Source: an uncultured Pelagibacteraceae bacterium
Lineage (GTDB): Bacteria; Pseudomonadota; Alphaproteobacteria; Pelagibacterales; Pelagibacteraceae
Length of the DNA: 64,000 nt
NCBI GenBank assembly: GCA_902527415.1
Contig: CABZPD010000001.1
Span: 1-64,000 of the forward strand
Direction: 5' to 3'
Numbering within the stretch: the stretch's first letter is position 1; every line of letters begins with the position of its first letter. The notes under the pieces are model-generated. The model was not told where the DNA came from, did no database searches, and saw only the letters and a list, made by a program, of their open reading frames with translations. Below are positions 17,399-26,811 of this stretch, piece by piece. A program made the position numbers and the translations under genes.

Positions 17399-19879
17399 AT
17401 GACTAAAAATAAAATTACAGCTGTTCTCGGTCCTACAAATACAGGCAAAACCCATCTTGCTATCGAAACCATGCTTTCTTTTCAGAGTGGCATGATTGGA
17501 TTTCCGCTTAGATTACTTGCAAGAGAAGTATATGACAAAATAATAAAGAAAGTAAGTTTAGATAAAGTTGCACTTATAACAGGAGAAGAAAAAATAATCC
17601 CATCTAACGCAAAATATTTTTTATGTACAGTAGAGTCTATGCCAATTGACAAACATCTTGAGTTTGTTGGTGTAGACGAGATTCAAATGTGCTCTGATCA
17701 TGAAAGAGGTCATATTTTTACTGATAGACTTTTAAATATGAGGGGGGAAAAACTTACAATGCTAATGGGCTCAAGTACCATTAAAAATATTATTTCAAAA
17801 TTAGATGAAGATATTGAATTTATAAATAGAGAAAGACTATCTAAACTTACCTACGCTGGTCATAAAAAAATATCAAGAATTGACAGAAAAACTGCAATCA
17901 TTGCATTTTCAGCAGAGGAGGTTTACGCCATTGCTGAGTTAATAAGAAGACAAAAGGGTGGTGCCGCTATTGTAATGGGATCACTAAGTCCAAAAACAAG
18001 AAATGCTCAAGTTGAATTATATCAATCTGGGGATGTTGATTTCCTAGTTGCAACAGATGCAATTGGGATGGGAATAAACATGGATTTAGATTTTGTTTAT
18101 TTTTCAAATGTTAAGAAATTTGATGGAAAAAAATTAAGAAGATTAAATTTATCTGAAATAGGTCAAATAGCCGGTAGAGCTGGTCGATACCTTAATGATG
18201 GAAGTTACGGTATTACTGGTGATTGTAAAGAAATATCTCCAGAAGAGGTAGAATTATTAGAAAATCATAAATTTGAAGAAATAAGAACTTTGTTTTGGAG
18301 AAATTCAAATCTTAATTTCAATAACCCAATTAGTTTAATTAAAAGTTTAGAGGAAAAACCTCAGGTGGAATGGCTAAGAAAAATTCACGAATGTGAGGAT
18401 GAAAAAGCACTTAAATATTTTTTAAAAGATCAAAAAATTTTAAATAGAGAATTTGATAAGAAAACTTTAATGCTCTTGTGGGAATGTTGCCAAATACCTG
18501 ATTTTGTTAAAAAAACTTATGGAAATCATTTTGAAGTTATTGGAAATGTATTTAAATTTTTAACTAGCAAAAAAGGACTAATTTCTGAAGATTATATGAG
18601 ATTACAGCTCATGAAACTTGATAAATTAGATGGAAATGTAGATTCTTTATCAAATAGAATTGCAAATGTCAGAACTTGGTCATATGTTTCGAATAAAAAT
18701 AATTGGGTAGAAAATCAAAGTTATTGGATTGAAAAAACTAAACACTTAGAAGATAGACTTTCAGACAGATTACATGAAGAACTTACTAAAACTTTTATTG
18801 ACAAAAGAGCAAGCGTGCTCGCTAGAGGTTTAAAACAAGATATGGAATTTAAAACTGAAATTTTACAAAACAATGATGTTAAAATTGATGATCAATTCAT
18901 TGGAAAAATAAAAGGACTAAAATTAGAACTAGATCTAAAAAAAGGTGCTTTGGAAACTGATATTAAATCTTTAAAAAAAGCTGCCAGGCAAACTATTGGT
19001 CCGGAATTAGAAAAACGTGTTCAATCAATAATTGATACAGGATTAATTAGTTTGAATGAAGATTTTAAAATTTATTGGAATGATTTTCCAATTGCCAAAT
19101 TGACAACAGGCAATGATTATTTAAATCCTAATTTTGATTTAATTGTTGATGATATTATTGAAAAAAACACTAAACAAAAATTAAATGAATATATTAATAA
19201 ATGGATACATTCAAAAATAAATAACGTTCTTAAAAGTTTAATTGATTTAAAAAATATAAAAGAAAATAATTCATCAATTAAAGCACTGGCATACCAACTC
19301 TATGAAAATAATGGAGTATTAAAGCGAGATCAAGTTTCTGAATACCTAAAAAACTTAGAACAAAATGAAAGAAAAATTCTTAGAGATTTAGGAGTTAAGT
19401 TTGGTAGATATCATGTTTTCCTTTATCAATTAATTAAACCAGAAGCAGTATCTTTGCGAACATTATTGTGGAAAAATTTTTATCAAAAATTTCATAATTT
19501 AAAACCACCTACCTTTGGTTTGAATTTTTTAGACGATAAAGAAATAAAAAATAAAAACTTTATGCTTTTGTGTGGATTTGAAAGATTTGATAATTTTTTT
19601 GTAAGAATTGATATTTTGGAAAGATTATTTGTATTAATAATAAATTCTAGTTCAAAGGAGAATTCTGAAATAAAATTAGTTCCAGAAATGTTAAATCTTT
19701 TAGGATGTAGTAAAGATAATTTCAAAAAATTACTTCAAAAAATGAATTATAAAATATTTGAAAAAGAAAATGAAACATTTTTTAAATATAGCCCTAATAA
19801 GAAATTTAAAAAAGTTGCCCTAAAGAAGATCTCAAACGAAAATCCATTTAAAATATTAAAGAATTTGAATTTAAATTAA
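17399..19879 (+). CDS. Suv3-like superfamily 2 helicase
   Basis: GPTNTGKTHLAIE, VDEIQMCSDHERG, ATDAIGMGINMDLDFVYFS, QIAGRAGR. Confidence 0.9.
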   Translation: MTKNKITAVLGPTNTGKTHLAIETMLSFQSGMIGFPLRLLAREVYDKIIKKVSLDKVALITGEEKIIPSNAKYFLCTVESMPIDKHLEFVGVDEIQMCSDHERGHIFTDRLLNMRGEKLTMLMGSSTIKNIISKLDEDIEFINRERLSKLTYAGHKKISRIDRKTAIIAFSAEEVYAIAELIRRQKGGAAIVMGSLSPKTRNAQVELYQSGDVDFLVATDAIGMGINMDLDFVYFSNVKKFDGKKLRRLNLSEIGQIAGRAGRYLNDGSYGITGDCKEISPEEVELLENHKFEEIRTLFWRNSNLNFNNPISLIKSLEEKPQVEWLRKIHECEDEKALKYFLKDQKILNREFDKKTLMLLWECCQIPDFVKKTYGNHFEVIGNVFKFLTSKKGLISEDYMRLQLMKLDKLDGNVDSLSNRIANVRTWSYVSNKNNWVENQSYWIEKTKHLEDRLSDRLHEELTKTFIDKRASVLARGLKQDMEFKTEILQNNDVKIDDQFIGKIKGLKLELDLKKGALETDIKSLKKAARQTIGPELEKRVQSIIDTGLISLNEDFKIYWNDFPIAKLTTGNDYLNPNFDLIVDDIIEKNTKQKLNEYINKWIHSKINNVLKSLIDLKNIKENNSSIKALAYQLYENNGVLKRDQVSEYLKNLEQNERKILRDLGVKFGRYHVFLYQLIKPEAVSLRTLLWKNFYQKFHNLKPPTFGLNFLDDKEIKNKNFMLLCGFERFDNFFVRIDILERLFVLIINSSSKENSEIKLVPEMLNLLGCSKDNFKKLLQKMNYKIFEKENETFFKYSPNKKFKKVALKKISNENPFKILKNLNLN

Positions 19880-19880
19880 A

Positions 19881-20285
19881 ATGTTTTTTAAAAAAGAAGA
19901 AACAAAAAATAATAATTTTCTCACAAAAGTTTGTGCTTTATTAATTCACGCTGCAAAGATAGATGAGAACTATACAGATAAAGAAGAAGAAATTATTAAA
20001 AGAACACTTAATGAGCTAGGTATAGAAAATATCTCTAAAACAATTGAAGAAGCAAAAATAATTGAAGAAAGCTCAAATCAAATTTTAGATTTTACTCGAG
20101 AAGTAAAGGGGTTGCCCGAACAAGATAAAATTAAAATTATTGAGGCTTTGTGGTCTATAATCTATTCAAACAAAGATGCTGATATTTATGAAACTAATTT
20201 AATGAGACGACTTGCGGGTTTACTTTACATTGACAATAAAACAATGGGCGATATTAAAGAAAAAATTAAACAAAATTTAAAATGA
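19881..20285 (+). CDS. TerB-like domain protein
   Basis: Small acidic helical protein: [25 protein letters not shown]. Confidence 0.75.
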   Translation: MFFKKEETKNNNFLTKVCALLIHAAKIDENYTDKEEEIIKRTLNELGIENISKTIEEAKIIEESSNQILDFTREVKGLPEQDKIKIIEALWSIIYSNKDADIYETNLMRRLAGLLYIDNKTMGDIKEKIKQNLK

Positions 20286-20608
20286 CATATATCGTTAACG
20301 ACAATTGTATTAAGTGCAAACTAACAGACTGTGTTGATGTCTGCCCAGTTGATTGCTTTTACGAAGGTAAAAATATGCTTGTAATTAAACCCGATGAGTG
20401 TATAGATTGTGGCGTTTGCGAGCCAGAATGTCCTGTCGATGCCATAAAAGCAGACACCGAACCTGGGAGTGAAAAATGGTTAGAGATCAATAAAAAATAT
20501 TCTGAAATCTGGCCAAACATAAGTGAAAAAAAAGATCCACCAGCGGATCACGAGAAATTTAAAAATGAGCAAAATAAGTACGAAAAATATTTTAAAGAAA
20601 ATCTTTAA
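20282..20608 (+). CDS. fdxA: 7Fe-type ferredoxin
   Basis: [37 protein letters not shown]. Confidence 0.95.
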   Translation: MTYIVNDNCIKCKLTDCVDVCPVDCFYEGKNMLVIKPDECIDCGVCEPECPVDAIKADTEPGSEKWLEINKKYSEIWPNISEKKDPPADHEKFKNEQNKYEKYFKENL

Positions 20609-21452
20609 AGGCAAAACAGACAAAAAAGTGAAAAAAAAAGTTTCTAAAAAGAAGGTTGTAAAAACTAAAAAAGTTAAAAAAACCAAAAAAATAATTTCAA
20701 AAAAAATCAAAAAAGTTGTTAAAAAAGCTACACCTAAAATAACTAAAACAAAAAAAGCTGTTAAAATTACAGAAACTACAGCTGAACCGAAAGTAGATAA
20801 TTTAAGAATTTCAAAAACAAATGAAGTTAAGCCTGAAATAAAAAAAGTTAAAAAACAAGAAACTGAAAAAAGAGAATACAAAATTAAAGATCATGTTGTT
20901 TATCCAAAGCATGGGGTAGGGCAAATTACTGAATTTAAAAAGATCAACATTGGTGGAATTGATGTTGAAACGTATGTTATTAAATTTGAAAAAGACAAAG
21001 CTAATGGAATGGTTCCTGTAAACAAGCAGTCTCACTTAAGACCATTAGCAACTATTAATCAAGTAAACAAGTGTATTTCAATTTTAAAAAGTAAACCAAA
21101 AATTAAAAGATCAATGTGGAGTCGAAGAGCGCAAGAATATGAAGCAAAAATATCTTCTGGAAAAATATATGAATTAGCTGAAGTTGTCAGAGATTTAAAC
21201 AAGGGTGATGACCTTATGGTTGACCAGTCTTATAGTGAAAGACAATTATTTGAAAAAGCTTATGAAAGAATTCTATCTGAATTTCAGATCGTTTTAAATG
21301 TATCATTAGAAGATACTCAAAAAAAATTGGATAAAGCTCTAAAGAGAAATTTAGGTGGTCAGCCTCAACCAGCTGCACCTGTAAAAACTGCAACTAGTGA
21401 ACTACCTGTAGACGAGCCAATTTCTGATAACGACGAACCAATTGACGAGTAA
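20565..21452 (+). CDS. CarD family transcriptional regulator with Lys-rich N-terminal tail
   Basis: CarD domain [20 protein letters not shown]; tail [20 protein letters not shown]. Start at MSKIST (20565) preferred over 20523. Confidence 0.9.
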   Translation: MSKISTKNILKKIFKGKTDKKVKKKVSKKKVVKTKKVKKTKKIISKKIKKVVKKATPKITKTKKAVKITETTAEPKVDNLRISKTNEVKPEIKKVKKQETEKREYKIKDHVVYPKHGVGQITEFKKINIGGIDVETYVIKFEKDKANGMVPVNKQSHLRPLATINQVNKCISILKSKPKIKRSMWSRRAQEYEAKISSGKIYELAEVVRDLNKGDDLMVDQSYSERQLFEKAYERILSEFQIVLNVSLEDTQKKLDKALKRNLGGQPQPAAPVKTATSELPVDEPISDNDEPIDE

Positions 21453-21453
21453 A

Positions 21454-21496
21454 AAAAAACGCCTCTCACACACTACTGTAATGAGAAGCGTTTTTT
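21454..21496. terminator. Bidirectional terminator AACGCcTCTCA...TGAGAaGCGTT flanked by A8/T6
   Basis: Hairpin with A-tract and T-tract; between convergent carD (+) and basic peptide (-). Confidence 0.88.
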
Positions 21497-21514
21497 GTAA
21501 AGAATACTAAGTTA

Positions 21515-21607
21515 CTATCTTCTTCTTCTTTTTTTTGCTTTTTTCTTAGCTTTTTTCTTAGCTTTTTTCTTAGTTTTCTTTGCCGCTTTTTTTCTTTTCT
21601 TAGGCAT
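21515..21607 (-). CDS. 30-aa extremely basic peptide MPKKRKKAAKKTKKKAKKKAKKKAKKRRRR
   Basis: Complete ATG-TAG ORF on minus strand, GGGAG Shine-Dalgarno upstream, candidate promoter TTGACA-N17-TAAAAA, terminator downstream. Confidence 0.75.
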   Translation of the reverse strand: MPKKRKKAAKKTKKKAKKKAKKKAKKRRRR

Positions 21608-21632
21608 CTTTAGCTCCCTTTTTTTAGTTAAA

Positions 21633-21649
21633 CGAATCAAATTGATTCG
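21633..21649. promoter_or_regulatory. 17-bp palindrome CGAATCAAATTGATTCG in the leader of the basic peptide gene
   Basis: Perfect 8-bp arms around one central base; contains two GANTC sites. Confidence 0.6.
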
Positions 21650-21660
21650 CTGTTAACATA

Positions 21661-21689
21661 TTTTTATTTTTTTCTATAAGTTATGTCAA
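21661..21689 (-). promoter_or_regulatory. Candidate sigma70-type promoter TTGACA-N17-TAAAAA for the basic peptide
   Basis: Perfect -35, 17-nt spacer, 4/6 match to -10. Confidence 0.5.
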
Positions 21690-21808
21690 TTCTTTAATTA
21701 AAAGTTAAATTTTATAAAAAATTTTTTTTACTTTTTATTTTTATAAAACTTTTTTTTATTAATTTAGTTAATGTTTATGCGGTTAATAAACAACTTAAAT
21801 TAAATATT

Positions 21809-23539
21809 TTAATAAAGGTTTTCCAACTGATTTTTATATTTTTCTGTAACTTTTTTTCTTTTTACTTTCATTGTTGGTGTCATTAAACCATTTTCAATAG
21901 AAAAATTTTCATCTATTAATTGAATTTTTTTTATCTTTTCTAATAAAGTTAATTTTTTATTTATTTTTTCAATTACTTTATTTATTTTTTCTTTTTCATT
22001 TAAAAAATCTTTATTAGGAACAATTAAAGCAACTAAGTAATTTTTTTTATCACCATAAACCATACATTGATCTATCTCTGGTTCATTCGTAATCATATTT
22101 TCAATTTTAGCAGGTGAAATGTTGTCTCCGCCAGCACTTACTATGATATCTTTTTTTCTATCAGTAATTTTCAAATAACCATCATTTGGATCTATCTCTC
22201 CAATATCACCTGTATGTAACCATCCATTTATAATTACTTTTTCAGTTTCTTCTTTTTTGTTCCAATATCCTAGCATTACATTTTCGCCTTTAACTAAAAT
22301 TTCTCCATCCTCAGCAATTTTAACTTCATTTCCTTTAAATGGAGGTCCTACTGTTTCCACTTTAATTTTATGTATTGGATTGCAACTTACTACTGGTGAT
22401 GTTTCTGTTAAACCATAACCCTGAAGAGTAGGCAGCCCCATAGAATTCAAAAATTCTCCTATTTCTTTGTCTAGAGCCCCACCCCCTGAAACGAAAGCTT
22501 TCAAATTTCCACCAAACTGTTTTTTTATTTTTTTTCTAACTAATTTATCAACTATAAAATTGATTATTTTTTCAGAAAATGTCATTTTTTGATTTAATAG
22601 TTTTTTTCTTCCCAAACGAAGAGTTGCTTCAATTAATTTTGCTTTAAAACCTGTCTGCTTTTTTAAATTCATGTTTATTTTATTGTAAAGGTTTTGGTAG
22701 AACCTTGGAACTGCTGTCATAATTGTAGGTTTTGCTTCAGATATATTTTCTAAAAGTTTTTCTATTTTTTCTGCATAGAATACTTTTGCTCCTACTGCTA
22801 TCTGTGCAAATTGAACACAATGCTCATAAGAGTGTGAAAGAGGAAGCCAAGTTAAAAATACTGGTCTTGAGTTAAATAATGGTTTCATAATTTCACATGC
22901 TCCTACGAGATTATTTAAAATTCCACCATGACTTAAAATTACTCCTTTGGGATTACCTCCTGTCCCTGAAGTATAAATAATACATGCAGGAGAATTTCTT
23001 TTTAATTTATTATTTTCAATTTTATCTTCTGCTAATAAATTATTATTTACAATTGAATCAAAATCTAAATATTTTTCTTTGTTAATTATATTTAAGCTAT
23101 TTGTTACCTCAGCTTTTTCATCCAAAGTAATGACTTTTTTTATAAAATCTTTTTCATTGATTGAATTATTTAATTTTTTTAACATTTCATTGTTGGAAAC
23201 AACAACTAAGCTAGGCTCACAATCCTCTATCAAGTACTTATAATCATCTTCTGTATAAGTTGTGTATGCTGGAACTGTAATTCCGCCAGCTACCATAATT
23301 GCTAAATCAGAAACAAACCATTCTGGTCTATTCTCTGAAACTAAAAGACATCTATCGCCTTCTTTTATATTTTCTTTAATAACTTTTGATAATTTTAAAA
23401 TATTCTTTTCAGTTTGTTCCCATGTGTATGTTTTTTTATTACTTGGGTTTAGCCATTCTAAAAAAATATCTTTTTTATTTTGTTTATTTGCTTGATTAGC
23501 AAATAATTCGATCAAATTATTTAAATTATCTAAATTCAT
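21809..23539 (-). CDS. Long-chain acyl-CoA synthetase (AMP-binding)
   Basis: IIYTSGTGGNPKGVILSHGG, GYGLTETSPVVS, GWLHTGDIGEID. Confidence 0.92.
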   Translation of the reverse strand: MNLDNLNNLIELFANQANKQNKKDIFLEWLNPSNKKTYTWEQTEKNILKLSKVIKENIKEGDRCLLVSENRPEWFVSDLAIMVAGGITVPAYTTYTEDDYKYLIEDCEPSLVVVSNNEMLKKLNNSINEKDFIKKVITLDEKAEVTNSLNIINKEKYLDFDSIVNNNLLAEDKIENNKLKRNSPACIIYTSGTGGNPKGVILSHGGILNNLVGACEIMKPLFNSRPVFLTWLPLSHSYEHCVQFAQIAVGAKVFYAEKIEKLLENISEAKPTIMTAVPRFYQNLYNKINMNLKKQTGFKAKLIEATLRLGRKKLLNQKMTFSEKIINFIVDKLVRKKIKKQFGGNLKAFVSGGGALDKEIGEFLNSMGLPTLQGYGLTETSPVVSCNPIHKIKVETVGPPFKGNEVKIAEDGEILVKGENVMLGYWNKKEETEKVIINGWLHTGDIGEIDPNDGYLKITDRKKDIIVSAGGDNISPAKIENMITNEPEIDQCMVYGDKKNYLVALIVPNKDFLNEKEKINKVIEKINKKLTLLEKIKKIQLIDENFSIENGLMTPTMKVKRKKVTEKYKNQLENLY

Positions 23540-23546
23540 ATTTTCA

Positions 23547-23631
23547 TGGTGGGCGAAGAGAGAATCGAACTCTCACTTCTTGCGAAACACGATTTTGAGT
23601 CGTGCGCGTCTACCAGTTCCGCCATTCGCCC
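23547..23631 (-). tRNA. tRNA-Leu (anticodon CAA)
   Basis: GGGCGAA/TTCGCCC acceptor stem, anticodon stem CACGA/TCGTG with loop CTCAAAA, long variable arm, encoded CCA. Confidence 0.96.
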
Positions 23632-23692
23632 TTGGTATTCAATTAAATTATATTTAATAGTATAAGAACTAAATTTATATTAAAACCAAAAA

Positions 23693-24298
23693 ATGTTTCA
23701 AACACTTTACAAAAAATGTTTAGAATTAGCTGCACATAAAAGTTCGAATTTTTATTTAGGGCTTGTATCTTTTATAGAAAGTTCTTTTTTCCCTATACCT
23801 CCAGATGCAATGATAATTCCAATGGTAATTGCTAAAAAAAAGGAATATTTGAAAATATTTTTAATAGCATCAATATTTTCAGTTCTTGGAGGAATTTTGG
23901 GATATTTGATAGGTTATTTATTTTTTGATTTAGCAATGTATGTTATTGAATTTTATGGTTATCAAAATAAAGTTGAAAATTTGAAATTGAGTATGTCACA
24001 AGGAAGTGGATTCCTTACATGGCTAAGTATTCTTTTTTTAGCGGGATTTACACCATTGCCCTATAAAGCCTTTACGATTTCAAGTGGTTTAATTGCTTTT
24101 AATCTTCCTATTTTTATAATTGTTAGCTTAATTTCAAGAAGCCTGAGATTTTTTATAGTTGCTTATCTTTCTTATAAATTTGGCGAGTTATTTACAGAGT
24201 TCATGGAAAAACATGGATCAAAATGGTTCACCATAATTGGAATTATTATAGTTATAATATTTATTATTATTTATTTATTTTTTAAATTAAATGGTTGA
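23693..24298 (+). CDS. YqaA/DedA (VTT domain) family membrane protein
   Basis: FIESSFFPIPPDAMIIPMVIA, GFTPLPYKAFTISSGL. Confidence 0.88.
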   Translation: MFQTLYKKCLELAAHKSSNFYLGLVSFIESSFFPIPPDAMIIPMVIAKKKEYLKIFLIASIFSVLGGILGYLIGYLFFDLAMYVIEFYGYQNKVENLKLSMSQGSGFLTWLSILFLAGFTPLPYKAFTISSGLIAFNLPIFIIVSLISRSLRFFIVAYLSYKFGELFTEFMEKHGSKWFTIIGIIIVIIFIIIYLFFKLNG

Positions 24299-24776
24299 GA
24301 TTAGCAAAACAATAACATTAAAGTTAATTTTTTTAATTAGCATTATTGCTTTAGCTTCAGCATTTTTTATTGAATATATTCTAGGTCATCAACCTTGCAA
24401 CTTGTGCATACTTGAAAGAATTCCATACCTATTAGCATTAATAATTATTGTATTAAATTATAAATTTATAAATCTTGAAAAATATTTCATTCTTACTCTT
24501 ATTTTAATTTTTTTTGCTGCTACTATTTTATCTCTATATCATTTTGGTATTGAGCAAGGTTATATTGAAGAATCATTAGTTTGTGATTTAAAAAATGGCT
24601 CCAATTTACTCTCAAAAGAGGACATATTGAAACAATTGCAAGAAAAAATTGTAAGTTGCAAAGATGTTACATTTAAAATTTTAGGATTATCGCTTACAAG
24701 CTACAATATTATAATATCAATATTAATAGTTTATTTTACAACAAAAACTTATTTTAGTTATGGCAAAAATAAATAA
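24291..24776 (+). CDS. dsbB: Disulfide bond formation protein B
   Basis: GHQPCNLCILERIPY, multi-TM. Confidence 0.9.
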   Translation: MVEISKTITLKLIFLISIIALASAFFIEYILGHQPCNLCILERIPYLLALIIIVLNYKFINLEKYFILTLILIFFAATILSLYHFGIEQGYIEESLVCDLKNGSNLLSKEDILKQLQEKIVSCKDVTFKILGLSLTSYNIIISILIVYFTTKTYFSYGKNK

Positions 24777-25293
24777 AAAGAAAATAGAAGAATTTATAAG
24801 AGTTGATCATGCTGGGGAGCGTGGTGCTGTTAAAATTTATGAAGGACAGTTGCTTGCTCTAAACACATTAGTTAAAGATGAAGCTTTAAAAAAAACAATT
24901 GAAGAAATGAAAGTTCATGAAAAAGAACATTCTGATTTTTTTGAAGAAGAAATTAAAAAAAGAAATATAAAACCAACAAAATTTTTACCCTTATGGGATT
25001 TATTAGGTGTAGGATTAGGATTTGGCTCCACTTTACTTGGTAAGAAAGCGGCCATGCTTTGCACTGCTTCCGTTGAAGAAGTGATAGATGAGCATTATTT
25101 AAACCAAATAAAACAACTTGATAATAGCGAACCAAAACTAAAAAAAAAAATAATTAAATTTAGAGAAGATGAGTTAAGTCATAAAGATATTGCCTATGAA
25201 AAGGGTGCTACAAAAGAAGGTCCGTACTCTGTACTAGATAAAATTATTAAAACTGGATCAAAAATTGCAATAAATATATCTGAGAAAATTTAA
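24760..25293 (+). CDS. coq7: Demethoxyubiquinone hydroxylase
   Basis: IRVDHAGERGAVKIYEGQL; di-iron carboxylate motifs EHSDFF, EEVIDEHY, EDELSHKD. Confidence 0.94.
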   Translation: MAKINKKKIEEFIRVDHAGERGAVKIYEGQLLALNTLVKDEALKKTIEEMKVHEKEHSDFFEEEIKKRNIKPTKFLPLWDLLGVGLGFGSTLLGKKAAMLCTASVEEVIDEHYLNQIKQLDNSEPKLKKKIIKFREDELSHKDIAYEKGATKEGPYSVLDKIIKTGSKIAINISEKI

Positions 25294-25859
25294 GACTCTA
25301 GTTCTACATCCCAATATAAGTAATCCATCCAGCTTTTATGTAAAAAATTCGGTGGAAAATTTTTACCATTTTTATGTAGATCCTCTGTTGATGGTCGATA
25401 AGGGTGCTGATGTAACTTCATACCTGAATGTTTTAATAGTTTACCACCCTTTTTTACATTGCATGCAGAACAAGCTGTTACAACATTATCCCAATTAGTT
25501 TCGCCTCCTTTTGATCTTGGTAATAAATGATCAAAAGTTAACTCTTCATTGCTTCCACAATATTGGCAGGAAAATTTATCTCTTAAAAACACATTAAATC
25601 TAGTAAAACTTGGCTTGCTTTGAGGAACAATATAATCCTTTAATGCGATAACACTTGGCAATTTCATATTAAATGATGGACTTCTTATAGTTCTATCGTA
25701 ATTACTAACAATAATAACTCGATCAAGAAAAACTGATTTAACAGTATCCTGCCATGACCATAAAGACAAAGGGTAGTAACTCAAAGGTCTATAGTCCGCA
25801 TTGAGTACTAGCGCAGGACACTTTTCTAATGAAACATCTTGTTCAATAAAATTATTCAT
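25290..25859 (-). CDS. HNH endonuclease family protein
   Basis: CQYCGSNEELTFDHLLPRSKGGETNWDNVVTACSACNVKKG. Confidence 0.9.
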   Translation of the reverse strand: MNNFIEQDVSLEKCPALVLNADYRPLSYYPLSLWSWQDTVKSVFLDRVIIVSNYDRTIRSPSFNMKLPSVIALKDYIVPQSKPSFTRFNVFLRDKFSCQYCGSNEELTFDHLLPRSKGGETNWDNVVTACSACNVKKGGKLLKHSGMKLHQHPYRPSTEDLHKNGKNFPPNFLHKSWMDYLYWDVELES

Positions 25860-25906
25860 TAATTAATTTTAACTTAGATAAACAATTTTATCAATAATAA
25901 GAGATG

Positions 25907-26557
25907 TTAAATTTTTTTTAAAATAAAATTTAAAGCTGTACTTGATGCTTCAATAGGAATATGATGATCACAATTTTTTATTAATAATGTATCAACTTTA
26001 ACATTGTTTCTGATTAAAAAATCTTTTGCTTCTAACAAATGTGTTGATGGGACAATTTGATCAGCTTCTCCATGTATAAGTAATGTTTCAGTATTATTTT
26101 TGATCCTGTTTTTCAAATCTTTTTGATTTATTATCTTTCCAGAAAAACCAACTATACATGAAAATTTTTCTTCAAGTGTAAGACCAACATTTAAAGACAT
26201 CATACATCCCTGACTAAATCCAGACAAACAGATTTGATTGTTTGATAACTTGAACTCTTGTTTTATTTCATTAATAAATTTTTTTAAAACTTCTTCAGCC
26301 TTGATTGATTGCTCTAATATGTAATCAGTATCATCTTTTGTTAAATCAAACCACTGATAACCAGAAGGATTTATAGCGCATGGCTCGTGACCATTTGGAC
26401 AAATAAAAACTGTATTGGGCATATGTCTTTTCCAGTTTAAAGACAACATGCTAATATCCTTTCCATCACCTCCATAACCATGTAGCAAAATAATTGCATT
26501 TTTAATTTCAACACCATTTTCTGGTTTAATAATTATGGAATCTAGGCAAAATGTCAT
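25907..26557 (-). CDS. Phospholipase/carboxylesterase family alpha/beta hydrolase
   Basis: LHGYGGDGKD, CLSGFSQGCMMSLN, HGEADQIVP. Confidence 0.88.
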   Translation of the reverse strand: MTFCLDSIIIKPENGVEIKNAIILLHGYGGDGKDISMLSLNWKRHMPNTVFICPNGHEPCAINPSGYQWFDLTKDDTDYILEQSIKAEEVLKKFINEIKQEFKLSNNQICLSGFSQGCMMSLNVGLTLEEKFSCIVGFSGKIINQKDLKNRIKNNTETLLIHGEADQIVPSTHLLEAKDFLIRNNVKVDTLLIKNCDHHIPIEASSTALNFILKKI

Positions 26558-26607
26558 AGTAGATAAATTATGTTTTTTATGTCAAAAAACAATCTAAAAT
26601 AAAAAAT

Positions 26608-26811
26608 ATGATTTCAGGAATATTAGTAAAAGTTTTATCAATAGCACTTTTGATAGCTGTTGGAGTAGTTTTAATCTTGGGTATAGGGACTCTTTTTAAG
26701 GGAGGAGAGACAAGTAAGAAATATTCAAATAAATTAATGCAGTTAAGAGTTATTTTGCAGTTTATTGCTATTATTGCTTTAGTTGGCTTCGCTTATTTTT
26801 TTAAAAATTAG
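26608..26811 (+). CDS. Twin-TM HIG1-domain protein
   Basis: 67 aa, two TM, SNKLMQLRVILQ motif. Confidence 0.75.
   Translation: MISGILVKVLSIALLIAVGVVLILGIGTLFKGGETSKKYSNKLMQLRVILQFIAIIALVGFAYFFKN

Noticed and set aside
20523-20564. Upstream start for CarD ([14 protein letters not shown])
   Set aside because: Lies well within the ferredoxin gene; the ATG at 20565 gives a shorter overlap and is more likely, though not proven.
20480-20881. 133-aa minus-strand [21 protein letters not shown]...
   Set aside because: It is the antisense of the Lys-rich CarD tail and ferredoxin end; poly-Lys codons read in reverse give Phe/Leu runs. No independent support.
25290-25859. HNH protein as a homing endonuclease or defence nuclease
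   Set aside because: Resembles a widespread chromosomal alphaproteobacterial HNH protein, tightly packed beside coq7, with no intron, intein or defence partners.
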